A stretch of DNA of 9,124 nt from Candidatus Micrarchaeia archaeon (lineage in GTDB: Archaea > Micrarchaeota > Micrarchaeia > Anstonellales > JAHKLY01): positions 1 to 9,124 of the forward strand of contig JBAZFO010000042.1 in the NCBI GenBank assembly GCA_041653315.1. Reading direction: 5' to 3'. The notes beneath the pieces were generated by a model. The model worked only from the letters and a program-made list of their open reading frames with translations. It was not told where the DNA came from and made no database searches. Shown here piece after piece: positions 1 to 4,993 of the stretch; position 1 is the stretch's first letter, and the number at the start of each line of letters is the position of its first letter. Position numbers and translations under genes: made by a program.

Positions 1-719
1 AAAAAAGTTTCTCCTGATTCGAAAGCTATATCTGCTTCTATGATATTGACATCCTGCAATTCATCAATTAAAACATGTTTAAATTTCGGCTTATTTTTTA
101 TGCTTTTAAATTCCAAAAGCATATCTGAATAATCTAAATTTGTTTTCTCTGTTTCATAAAATTCATAGGTTTTTATGAAATACTCTGCAAAGTTATCCAT
201 TTCTTCTTTTGATAATTTTCCATATTCAGTTAAATTTAACTGAAGCTCTTTCAAATTTATATTATTAGGTTTTATACCAAAGCTTTTTAGATATCTGATT
301 AAATTTTCCATTTTAGGAACAATTGTATCTAATAAATAATCATCTCCATAATTTAATATTTCATTATCTTTAAAATATTTATAAATAAAAAATCTTAGAA
401 AATTTGAAGATACTACCTCATCTTCTTCTAAATAATTTAAAGCGTATGAATGAAAATTAAATACATTCAAATTATTTATATTAATATCAATGTTTTTTTG
501 TTTTAAAACTTTAAGTATTCTTTCTTCCATTTCTGACTTTGCTTTTTTTGTAAAAGTTAAGCATAAAATATCTTCTGGTTTTTCTCCTTTCTCAATCAAA
601 TGCGCATATTTATGCGCCAATAATAGAGTTTTACCTGTTCCTGGATTTGCTATTACTAAGGTGTTTCCTTCATAATTTAAAATATCCTGCTTTTCTTTAT
701 TTAGTAATGTTTTTTCCAT
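1..719 (-). CDS. UvrD/Rep-like superfamily 1 DNA helicase, N-terminal part (partial, runs off the left edge)
   Basis: This is the N-terminal 239 residues of an SF1A (UvrD/PcrA/Rep-type) ATP-dependent DNA helicase; the rest lies beyond the left edge. The ATG is the complement of 717-719 and the frame is open to position 1. Seen in order: a Q-motif-like start (LLNKEKQDIL, residues 5-14), Walker A/motif I (ANPGTGKT, 24-31), motif Ia (LTFTKKAKSEM, 54-64), motif Ib (NFHSYAL, 88-94) and motif II (VLIDELQD, about 216-223, the DExQ box). Walker A with P-G-T-G instead of the usual A-G-S-G is a minor variation. Family members unwind DNA 3' to 5' in repair or replication restart. The gene is head-to-head with the FtsZ-like operon and shares its 110-bp promoter region, so co-regulation is possible but not shown. 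A TATA-like stretch at 742-749 lies 23-30 bp before the ATG, which suits a leaderless mRNA. A fused nuclease domain, as in AddA/RecB-like proteins, cannot be excluded because the C-terminus is missing. Confidence 0.93.
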   Translation of the reverse strand, partial: MEKTLLNKEKQDILNYEGNTLVIANPGTGKTLLLAHKYAHLIEKGEKPEDILCLTFTKKAKSEMEERILKVLKQKNIDININNLNVFNFHSYALNYLEEDEVVSSNFLRFFIYKYFKDNEILNYGDDYLLDTIVPKMENLIRYLKSFGIKPNNINLKELQLNLTEYGKLSKEEMDNFAEYFIKTYEFYETEKTNLDYSDMLLEFKSIKNKPKFKHVLIDELQDVNIIEADIAFESGETF

Positions 720-741
720 ATTTTTATTTTAAATACATACA

Positions 742-749
742 TTTAAAAA
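742..749. promoter_or_regulatory. Shared TATA-like element of the divergent helicase / FtsZ-like promoters
   Basis: The stretch TTTAAAAA lies 23-30 bp before the helicase ATG on the minus strand. On the plus strand it lies about 25-30 bp before the palindromes at 757-784, where the FtsZ-like operon transcript would then start. It is near-symmetric and could serve TBP in both directions. Inferred from spacing only; a second AT-rich stretch at 727-735 is an alternative. Confidence 0.4.
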
Positions 750-756
750 CACTTTT

Positions 757-771
757 GTTATACATTATAAC
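757..771. promoter_or_regulatory. Palindrome 1 upstream of the FtsZ-like/CARF operon (candidate operator)
   Basis: GTTATA-cat-TATAAC is a perfect inverted repeat with 6-bp arms. It abuts a second palindrome at 772-784, and both lie downstream of the TATA-like element where transcription should start. A protein bound here would block initiation. The obvious candidate is the CARF-winged-HTH protein encoded at 1777-2418, as autoregulation; this is an inference. Confidence 0.45.
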
Positions 772-784
772 TGTATACTATACA
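772..784. promoter_or_regulatory. Palindrome 2 upstream of the FtsZ-like/CARF operon (candidate operator)
   Basis: TGTATA-c-TATACA is a perfect 13-bp palindrome around a central C, directly next to palindrome 1. The overlapping 10-mer AACTGTATAC (769-778) recurs in inverted orientation as GTATACAGTT at 2641-2650, before the uracil-DNA glycosylase gene. The recurrence suggests a shared regulator. Confidence 0.5.
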
Positions 785-802
785 AATAAACTGGGGACGG
801 AC

Positions 803-823
803 ATGTTTAAGTTTTTGGGGTGA
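803..823 (+). other. Six-codon leader reading frame (MFKFLG) in the FtsZ-like 5' leader
   Basis: An ATG preceded by the G-rich stretch GGGGACGG (793-800) opens a six-codon frame whose TGA (821-823) lies seven bases before the ATG of the FtsZ-like gene. The last sense codon and the stop together are the GGGGTGA Shine-Dalgarno sequence of the main gene. If translated, it would couple leader translation to FtsZ-like translation. It is in frame with the main gene but separated from it by the stop. It may be accidental. Confidence 0.2.
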
Positions 824-829
824 GATAAC

Positions 830-1321
830 ATGGAAGAAAAATTAATAATTGGAGTTGGTGGATGTGGAGTAAATTCCATAGTGCATCTAAAAAAATTAGG
901 ATTAAAAGGTAAATTTATAGGTGTTTCTAATGCAGAAAAGGTTTCTACACAAAAAGACAGCAGTATTGAAGTGATTGATATAGAAGATTTTAATTTAAAT
1001 AGTCTTAAACAATTGAAAAATATCTCAACAGTATTTATTGTTAATGGAATTGGTGGAAAAACAGGAACTTCATTAGCACCAGAAATAGCAAAAACATTAA
1101 AATCAAAATTTAAAGTTGTGTCTATATCAACCTTGCCTTTTACGCTGGAAAGAAAAAGATGTGAAAAAGTTGAAGAATTTCTTAATCAAATGAAAGAGAA
1201 TTCAAATGAAATTATAATCAGAAAAAATCAAGAACTTATTAAAAAATATCCAGATATTACACTTGATGAAGCATTTATGCAAATGGACAAAGAACTTTAT
1301 GATCAAATAGTTTTATATTAA
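830..1321 (+). CDS. Minimal FtsZ/tubulin-superfamily protein: GTP-binding domain only
   Basis: This 163-residue protein matches the nucleotide-binding half of FtsZ and ends where FtsZ continues into helix H7. Seen: a glycine-rich T1 loop (GVGGCGVN, 8-15), an NTD-like turn (VSNAEKVS, 32-39), the tubulin/FtsZ signature as GIGGKTGTS (73-81; FtsZ has GMGGGTGTG), a TLPF segment (101-104), a T6-like Asn (KNQEL, N133) and a DEAF-x3-D segment (F149, D153) matching the guanine-contacting residues of FtsZ. Absent: the T3 loop, the T7 loop whose acidic residues trigger hydrolysis in the neighbouring subunit, and the whole C-terminal activation domain. Normal FtsZ is over 300 residues. GTP or GDP binding therefore looks preserved, while ordinary filament-coupled hydrolysis looks impossible. 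The start is fixed by GGGGTGA at 817-823. It is the first gene of an operon with an unknown protein and a CARF-HTH regulator. It does not look like decay: the frame is clean, ends at a normal stop, and is followed by a well-formed ribosome binding site. Confidence 0.85.
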   Translation: MEEKLIIGVGGCGVNSIVHLKKLGLKGKFIGVSNAEKVSTQKDSSIEVIDIEDFNLNSLKQLKNISTVFIVNGIGGKTGTSLAPEIAKTLKSKFKVVSISTLPFTLERKRCEKVEEFLNQMKENSNEIIIRKNQELIKKYPDITLDEAFMQMDKELYDQIVLY

Positions 1322-1329
1322 GAGGTGAT
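1322..1329 (+). promoter_or_regulatory. Perfect archaeal Shine-Dalgarno motif before the 1333 gene
   Basis: GAGGTGAT starts right at the stop of the FtsZ-like gene and ends three bases before the ATG at 1333. It is fully complementary to the usual archaeal 16S rRNA 3' end. It fixes the start of the second operon gene and indicates co-translation with the first. Confidence 0.75.
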
Positions 1330-1332
1330 TGT

Positions 1333-1776
1333 ATGAAAACAAATAAAAAAACAAAAATCCAAAAAGGAATTTTTGGAGGGCAAAAGGTATTTTTAATCAA
1401 AAAAACAGATTTTGATAAAGAATTTAGAATTCCGGAAAACCTATATTTACTTAATATATCAAATGATGATTTTGGAGGTATTTTTTATTTTTTAAATGCA
1501 GAAAAACCAGAAAAAAAAGATGAATTTTACTTTTCAAAAAGTAACAATGAACATATAGAGAAAATAGTATCTCATAAAAGAATTGAGGAAAAATTAGGGG
1601 TGGATTTAAAGGAAATGGGAGTTTGTTATTTGAATTTTTTTATATTGAAAAATACAAAGTTTGTAAACTGTTGTTTAAAGCGATTAAGACTTGAACATGA
1701 TTATTTAAAAAATGAAGTTTATTACTGTATTTCAATGAACCCAAAACCAAAAAGTGAGCTATATTTGGGGATTTAA
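1333..1776 (+). CDS. Hypothetical 147-residue protein between the FtsZ-like and CARF-HTH genes
   Basis: I do not recognise this family. The protein is soluble in character, with no signal peptide or membrane segment. It begins with a lysine-rich tail (residues 1-11) and then alternates short hydrophobic strands (KVFLIKK, NLYLLNI, GIFYFLN) with charged loops. A helical charged stretch (about 74-93, including HIEKIVSHKRIEEKLGV) precedes a Cys-containing segment: C98, then C113-C114 in NCCLKRLRLEHDYL, and C132. The cysteines are not arranged as a recognisable zinc finger. It starts 11 bases after the FtsZ-like stop and ends immediately before the CARF-HTH ATG, so the three genes are clearly one transcription unit. 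Possible roles are a binding partner that replaces the missing C-terminal half of the FtsZ-like protein, or an effector controlled by the CARF protein. Both are guesses from position only. Confidence 0.8.
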   Translation: MKTNKKTKIQKGIFGGQKVFLIKKTDFDKEFRIPENLYLLNISNDDFGGIFYFLNAEKPEKKDEFYFSKSNNEHIEKIVSHKRIEEKLGVDLKEMGVCYLNFFILKNTKFVNCCLKRLRLEHDYLKNEVYYCISMNPKPKSELYLGI

Positions 1777-2418
1777 ATGTCCGAAAAATATTTAAACATT
1801 ATAATAGAAGATAAGACAATGGGGGATTCAAAAACACTAATGTCTACGCTATATTCAGCTGAGCCAGTAGTTCCAAGTATACATAAGTTTTCACCAAATA
1901 AACTCATACTTCTTACAGATGAGAAACCAGATGAAAAAGCAAAAAAAAGCATTAATGCAATAAAAGAAATGTTTTCTAAAGTAATGACCATTGAAATAGA
2001 ATATGTTAAACAGTATGATATTTATCAAGTAGCTAAGAAAACAATTGATATTATTGAAAAAGAAAAATCAAAAAATTCAGATATATACATAAATATTACT
2101 GGTGGCAGAAAAACTTTGATGTTAGGTGTTATTTACGGAGCTTACGCACGATCAGAACAGATTTGTTCTATTCATTATTCAACTGAAGAGAATAATGAAT
2201 TTATTGAACTACCAAAACTGGCATATGATTTAAATGAAATCGAACGTGTCTTACTTGAAACAATAGAAGAAAAAGGCGCAATAAAAGTTAATACGCTTGC
2301 CGAAGATCTTGGGAAAACAAGAGGTCTTTTATATCAATATCTAAAGCGCCTGCGCATGAAAGGATTTGTAGATGAAGATTTTAAAATCACACAAGCAGGT
2401 AAAATTGCAATATTATAA
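1777..2418 (+). CDS. CARF-domain protein with C-terminal winged HTH (Csa3-like ligand-responsive regulator)
   Basis: In this 213-residue protein the N-terminal about 150 residues have CARF (CRISPR-associated Rossmann fold) features: a strand followed by a ligand-loop segment (KLILLTDEKPDE, 42-53), a long helix with alternating charge, and the diagnostic strand-loop INITGGRKTLMLG (105-117), where the GG-R/K-T motif contacts cyclic oligonucleotides in studied CARF proteins. Residues about 152-213 form a winged HTH (LNEIERVLLETIEEKGAIKV, then DLGKTRGLLYQYLKRLRMKG as recognition helix). This is the Csa3-type architecture, whose members regulate transcription of CRISPR-linked genes after binding cyclic oligoadenylate. 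No effector nuclease (HEPN, PD-DExK) is fused to it. The ATG follows the previous stop codon directly, with GGGG at 1767-1770 as ribosome binding site. No cas gene lies within the window, so the ligand and its synthase are unknown. It probably autoregulates through the palindromes at 757-784 (inference). Confidence 0.87.
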   Translation: MSEKYLNIIIEDKTMGDSKTLMSTLYSAEPVVPSIHKFSPNKLILLTDEKPDEKAKKSINAIKEMFSKVMTIEIEYVKQYDIYQVAKKTIDIIEKEKSKNSDIYINITGGRKTLMLGVIYGAYARSEQICSIHYSTEENNEFIELPKLAYDLNEIERVLLETIEEKGAIKVNTLAEDLGKTRGLLYQYLKRLRMKGFVDEDFKITQAGKIAIL

Positions 2419-2599
2419 AAAATCAAGTGGGAGATGTGATATAAAAAAACCAAAAAAATTAAAAAATAAAGAAAAAATAAAATTTAAGTATGGAACTGAA
2501 ATAATAGTAGAAGGTTATGAAGGGAGAACAGTAGAATCTTTTGCTGAAAAAATCGGAAGTTTAAGAAAATACAGACAAAGTAATAAAATACAAAAATAA
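2372..2599 (+). CDS. Small lysine-rich protein with uncertain start, last gene of the CARF operon
   Basis: The frame is open from an ATG at 2372 (75 residues), which lies 47 bases inside the CARF-HTH gene. The part outside the overlap encodes a basic N-terminal stretch (KKPKKLKNKEKIKFKYG) and then TEIIVEGYEGRTVESFAEKI, which reads like a short strand-turn-helix domain. No ATG, GTG or TTG occurs in frame after the CARF stop. However, a ribosome-binding-like sequence (GGGAGATGTGAT, 2429-2440) stands directly before an in-frame ATA at 2441, which would give a 52-residue product. So the true start is either 2372, with an unusually long overlap, or a rare or mutated codon at 2441. I do not recognise the family. 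A non-coding explanation cannot be excluded, but the sensible composition after the overlap favours a real small gene. Confidence 0.45.
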   Translation: MKILKSHKQVKLQYYKKSSGRCDIKKPKKLKNKEKIKFKYGTEIIVEGYEGRTVESFAEKIGSLRKYRQSNKIQK

Positions 2600-2612
2600 T
2601 TTATAAAAATTA

Positions 2613-2624
2613 AATTTATAAATT
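2613..2624. promoter_or_regulatory. Candidate TATA box of the uracil-DNA glycosylase transcript
   Basis: AATTTATAAATT is a perfect 12-bp AT palindrome, 14 bases after the stop of the small operon gene. A TBP site here would start transcription around 2640-2648, at the GTATACAGTT copy shared with the FtsZ-like promoter. That would leave a 5' leader of roughly 130 bases before the glycosylase ATG. Inferred from composition and spacing. Confidence 0.35.
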
Positions 2625-2640
2625 ATTAGTAATAAATAGT

Positions 2641-2661
2641 GTATACAGTTGTGGAAACTGT
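2641..2661. promoter_or_regulatory. Shared operator-like element plus hairpin before the glycosylase gene
   Basis: GTATACAGTT (2641-2650) is the exact reverse complement of 769-778 in the FtsZ-like promoter. It overlaps an inverted repeat, ACAGTT-gtgga-AACTGT (2645-2661), with perfect 6-bp arms. In both places the element sits 25-35 bp downstream of a TATA-like box. It may be a binding site for the CARF-HTH protein, or a hairpin at the 5' end of the glycosylase mRNA. Confidence 0.4.
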
Positions 2662-2773
2662 TCAATAGGATGAAAACTAAGTGAGAATAAAAATAATGGT
2701 CTCACCAATTAACAACAAAATTAGTTGCACTTCATTTAACTTATGTGTTAAAACTAAAGAAAAGGGAAAAAGA

Positions 2774-3397
2774 ATGAAACAAGATAAAGAGATAGTTAAA
2801 CTATTTAAAAAAGTAAAAAAATGTAGGAAATGTTATCCTCATGAACTCTGTGTTCCACTTCCCGATCCAAAAAATGGTTATAAGAACGTCAAAGTAATGT
2901 TCATAAATGAAAGACCTGGTAGAATTGGTGCTGGTGGATCAAATTATATTTCCTTTGATAATAATGATCCTTCTGCAAAATGGTTTAAATATTGCTTTAG
3001 TTTAACAAACCTCTCAAGAAAAGAGATTTTTACTACTAATGCCTGTTTATGTTACCCAAAAAAAGAAGGATATAACGATACTACTCCTAAAACTCAAATA
3101 ATTAAAAATTGTCAAGATTGGTTAGAGTTACAAATAGAAATAATGAAACCAAAACTGATAGTTACTCTTGGGAATAGTGCTCTAAAAGCTATTAAATTAA
3201 GATTTAAAGACCAAAATAGTAAAGAACTTAAAAGATTTAAATTAAAAAAGAATATTGGAACCGTAGTAAAAACTACAAATCCTTGGATTTATCCAATATA
3301 TCATACATCTTTACGAGCAAGAATAACAAGAAAGAACAACCAACAAAAAAAAGATTGGGAAAAAATTAGAACTATTTTAAAAGAATTAAAGAAATAA
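2774..3397 (+). CDS. Uracil-DNA glycosylase, family-4-like with an Fe-S cluster, divergent motifs
   Basis: This 207-residue enzyme of the uracil-DNA glycosylase superfamily would remove uracil from DNA as the first step of base excision repair. Seen: an N-terminal helix and CRKC (C17, C20), and a later pair C93 (in LCYP) and C113 (in KNC). Together these match the four cysteines that hold the [4Fe-4S] cluster in families 4 and 5. Motif I reads NERPG (45-49) where family 4 has GEAPG/GEGPG, keeping the acidic residue. The TNACLCYPK and KPKLIVTLGNSALKAI segments follow the family core. The final loop reads YHTSLRAR (H177), where HPS is usual. A GTG at 2681 would add 31 residues, but the ATG at 2774 matches the normal family N-terminus, beginning just before the CxxC helix. 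It has a weak purine-rich ribosome binding site (AAAGGGAAAAAGA). The nearby operator-like repeat may link it to the CARF operon. The precise UDG family is uncertain. Confidence 0.85.
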   Translation: MKQDKEIVKLFKKVKKCRKCYPHELCVPLPDPKNGYKNVKVMFINERPGRIGAGGSNYISFDNNDPSAKWFKYCFSLTNLSRKEIFTTNACLCYPKKEGYNDTTPKTQIIKNCQDWLELQIEIMKPKLIVTLGNSALKAIKLRFKDQNSKELKRFKLKKNIGTVVKTTNPWIYPIYHTSLRARITRKNNQQKKDWEKIRTILKELKK

Positions 3398-3429
3398 CTA
3401 AAAGTATGTGTTTAAGTATCTAGTGCTCC

Positions 3430-3465
3430 AGGTTTTGATAATTAAAAAATTCAAATATAAAACCT
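3430..3465. other. Weak inverted repeat between convergent genes
   Basis: AGGTTTT (3430-3436) and AAAACCT (3459-3465) form 7-bp arms around a 22-base AT-rich loop, 33 bases after the glycosylase stop. This is the only structure seen in the 140-bp gap between the glycosylase and the oppositely oriented ATPase. An even weaker AT palindrome lies at 3504-3518. It may be a 3'-end structure, but the support is thin. Confidence 0.2.
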
Positions 3466-3537
3466 AAATTCATAAATATTAAACTAAATAAGATTTAATT
3501 GACAATTATTTTATAATTATCATTTATCTTTATCTAT

Positions 3538-4776
3538 TTATAAAAACCCAGCAAAGTATAGAGGAAGTATTAAAATTTCATCTTTATAATCTATTTTATA
3601 ATTATCAATTAATAAAATTCCTTTTTTCAATTGTTTTGTGGTTTTAGAAGGACCTCCAATTTCAACCATTATTCTTTTTTCTTTATATTTAATTAAATAA
3701 TCTGGGTGTTTTTTTAATCCACTTAAATATTCAATTTTAAAATCAGTGTATTTAAATGAAGAAACAAAAAAATCTTCTCTTAATAAACCAATATCCGGCT
3801 TTTCAACAAGTTTTAATGCTAAACCATATCTTATTGCTGGAGAACTAAATAAATATTTTGGTTCTTTGCGAATTTTAACAGAACTTTGTTTATCTGACAA
3901 TATTGGGATTAGTAAAGAAGATAACACAAAAGCATTCAATATATTTGAAACTGTAGTTTTTGAACAATCTAACGAATTAGAAAAAGTAGATAATGAAATT
4001 ACATCTGGAGAAGATAATGCCAAAATATTAACAATACCTTTTGCAATGTTAGAAACCTCAATATTAAATCCTGAAATACCTGGAAAATCATCAACAATAA
4101 TCTTGCTTAATATTGTTTCTGAGGTATATTCTATTGGCCTTTCAAAAGATAATGGAAAACCAAATTTAAGATACTCATTAAATTCTTTAGATAAATCAGG
4201 AAATTTAAGAAATATTGTTTGTGCTTTTATATATCCATCTTTGGGTTCAGATAAAAATATTTCTTTAGTAGAAATATTAAAATTTTTATCATATTTTAAT
4301 CTTAAATATTCTCTAAAAGTCAAGGGAGGAATTTCTTTTATTATAGCTCTTCTTATTATTTCTTTATTTTTAATAGAAATACCTATTGCGGATGATCCAG
4401 TAGCAATAATAGATAAATTATAATTATCATATAACACCTTTAATGCTTTAGACCAGTCTTTTAATTCTGTTATTTCATCAATTAATAAAATATTTGATTT
4501 ATTATGTTTTATATACTCATTAATTACCTCAACTAAACCAAGTTTATAATAATTTAAAGTTGTGCCATCAATAAACATAGCTTCAGAATTATTTAAAATT
4601 TGATATAAAGTAGTTGATTTACCTATTCCTCTTAAACCATAAAATATAAACAAGTTTTTTTGTGTTATGTGTTTTTTTATATCATAAAAAACATCTCTTT
4701 TTTTAAGATCTTTAACAAAATCTGCATGTTCTTTTTTCTTTTTTTCCATTATATTAATAAATTCAAATTCATCCAT
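3538..4776 (-). CDS. AAA+ ATPase with DUF4143-like middle and nuclease-like C-terminus
   Basis: This 412-residue protein belongs to the AAA_14/DUF4143 type of ATPases that are abundant in archaea. Seen: Walker A (GLRGIGKST, 47-55), Walker B (NILLIDE, 95-101), a sensor-1-like strand (IIATGSSA, 123-130), and the PLTFREYL segment (151-158) that joins the ATPase to the DUF4143-like region. Next come a winged-HTH-like helical region (about 255-300, including STFSNSLDCSKTTVSNILNA) and a C-terminal fold (about 340-412) resembling PD-(D/E)xK nucleases. In that last domain HPDYLI (D359) and IMVEIGG (E372) are present, but the usual E-x-K lysine is Gly. The domain is therefore probably a catalytically dead DNA- or protein-binding module. 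Function in this family is poorly defined. The ATG has a TATA-like box 23-30 bp upstream (leaderless). The eight-palindrome array starts 33 bases before the ATG, so the HTH of this protein may bind its own upstream array (inference). Confidence 0.88.
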   Translation of the reverse strand: MDEFEFINIMEKKKKEHADFVKDLKKRDVFYDIKKHITQKNLFIFYGLRGIGKSTTLYQILNNSEAMFIDGTTLNYYKLGLVEVINEYIKHNKSNILLIDEITELKDWSKALKVLYDNYNLSIIATGSSAIGISIKNKEIIRRAIIKEIPPLTFREYLRLKYDKNFNISTKEIFLSEPKDGYIKAQTIFLKFPDLSKEFNEYLKFGFPLSFERPIEYTSETILSKIIVDDFPGISGFNIEVSNIAKGIVNILALSSPDVISLSTFSNSLDCSKTTVSNILNAFVLSSLLIPILSDKQSSVKIRKEPKYLFSSPAIRYGLALKLVEKPDIGLLREDFFVSSFKYTDFKIEYLSGLKKHPDYLIKYKEKRIMVEIGGPSKTTKQLKKGILLIDNYKIDYKDEILILPLYFAGFL

Positions 4777-4797
4777 AATTATTTTATAAAAGAAATA

Positions 4798-4805
4798 TTT
4801 TTAAT
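4798..4805 (-). promoter_or_regulatory. Candidate TATA box of the ATPase gene
   Basis: On the minus strand TATTAAAAATAT lies 23-30 bp before the ATPase ATG, as expected for an archaeal leaderless promoter. The first palindrome of the array (4809-4828) abuts its upstream edge, where TFB would contact DNA. Occupancy of that site should therefore affect initiation directly. Confidence 0.45.
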
Positions 4806-4808
4806 ACT

Positions 4809-4943
4809 TTGTCCATATTTTTGGACAATTTAAGTGCTTTTTGTCCATTTTTATGGACAAAACTAAGGAAAATTGGGATTTTATTTATAAACTGTCCATA
4901 TTTTTGGACAAAATAAGTTAATATTATCCATTTTTATGGACAA
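4809..4943. repeat. Class 1 palindrome array: four copies of TTGTCC-N8-GGACAA
   Basis: Four 20-bp palindromes lie at 4809-4828, 4841-4860, 4892-4911 and 4924-4943. Their starts are 32, 51 and 32 bp apart. Copies 1 and 3 share the centre ATATTTTT, and copies 2 and 4 share ATTTTTAT. The set is therefore a two-palindrome unit duplicated with an 83-bp period; TAAGT in the spacer recurs at the same period (4831 and 4914). Copy 2 is perfect over 10-bp arms (4839-4862). Copy 3 begins CTGTCC and copy 4 TTATCC (one change each). The 32-bp step is close to three helical turns, so a protein bound at both members of a pair would face the same side. Most likely operators of the adjacent ATPase gene. Hairpins or bidirectional terminators are less likely, because they would need repeated identical spacing for no reason. 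Confidence 0.85.
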
Positions 4944-4993
4944 AAAGCTTAACACACTATAAAACACACTTATTTAAATATACTATTTAATGC

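Noticed and set aside
490..675. Plus-strand open frame inside the helicase gene
   Set aside because: It is antisense to helicase motifs I-Ib and has no recognisable product.
1773..1991. Minus-strand open frame inside the CARF-HTH gene
   Set aside because: It lies opposite the CARF coding region, has no promoter or ribosome binding site, and its hydrophobic translation is explained by the AT-rich antisense strand.
2645..2680. A solitary CRISPR-like repeat (hairpin followed by GGATGAAAAC)
   Set aside because: Only one copy exists in the window, and its hairpin half matches the FtsZ-like promoter instead, so an operator explanation fits better.
2681..2773. N-terminal extension of the uracil-DNA glycosylase from a GTG at 2681
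   Set aside because: The extra 31 residues have no counterpart in the family, and the ATG at 2774 begins exactly where family-4 proteins begin. The segment also contains a small inverted repeat (GTGAGA/TCTCAC, 2681-2705), suggesting untranslated leader.
3746..4423. Long open frame on the plus strand inside the ATPase gene
   Set aside because: It is antisense to a protein with clear Walker motifs, has no ribosome binding site and its translation shows no domain; it is a by-product of codon composition.
4809..4862. Palindromes as simple bidirectional transcription terminators
   Set aside because: Archaeal termination relies mainly on U-tracts, the convergent-gene location expected for a bidirectional terminator is absent here, and terminators would not need eight phased copies.
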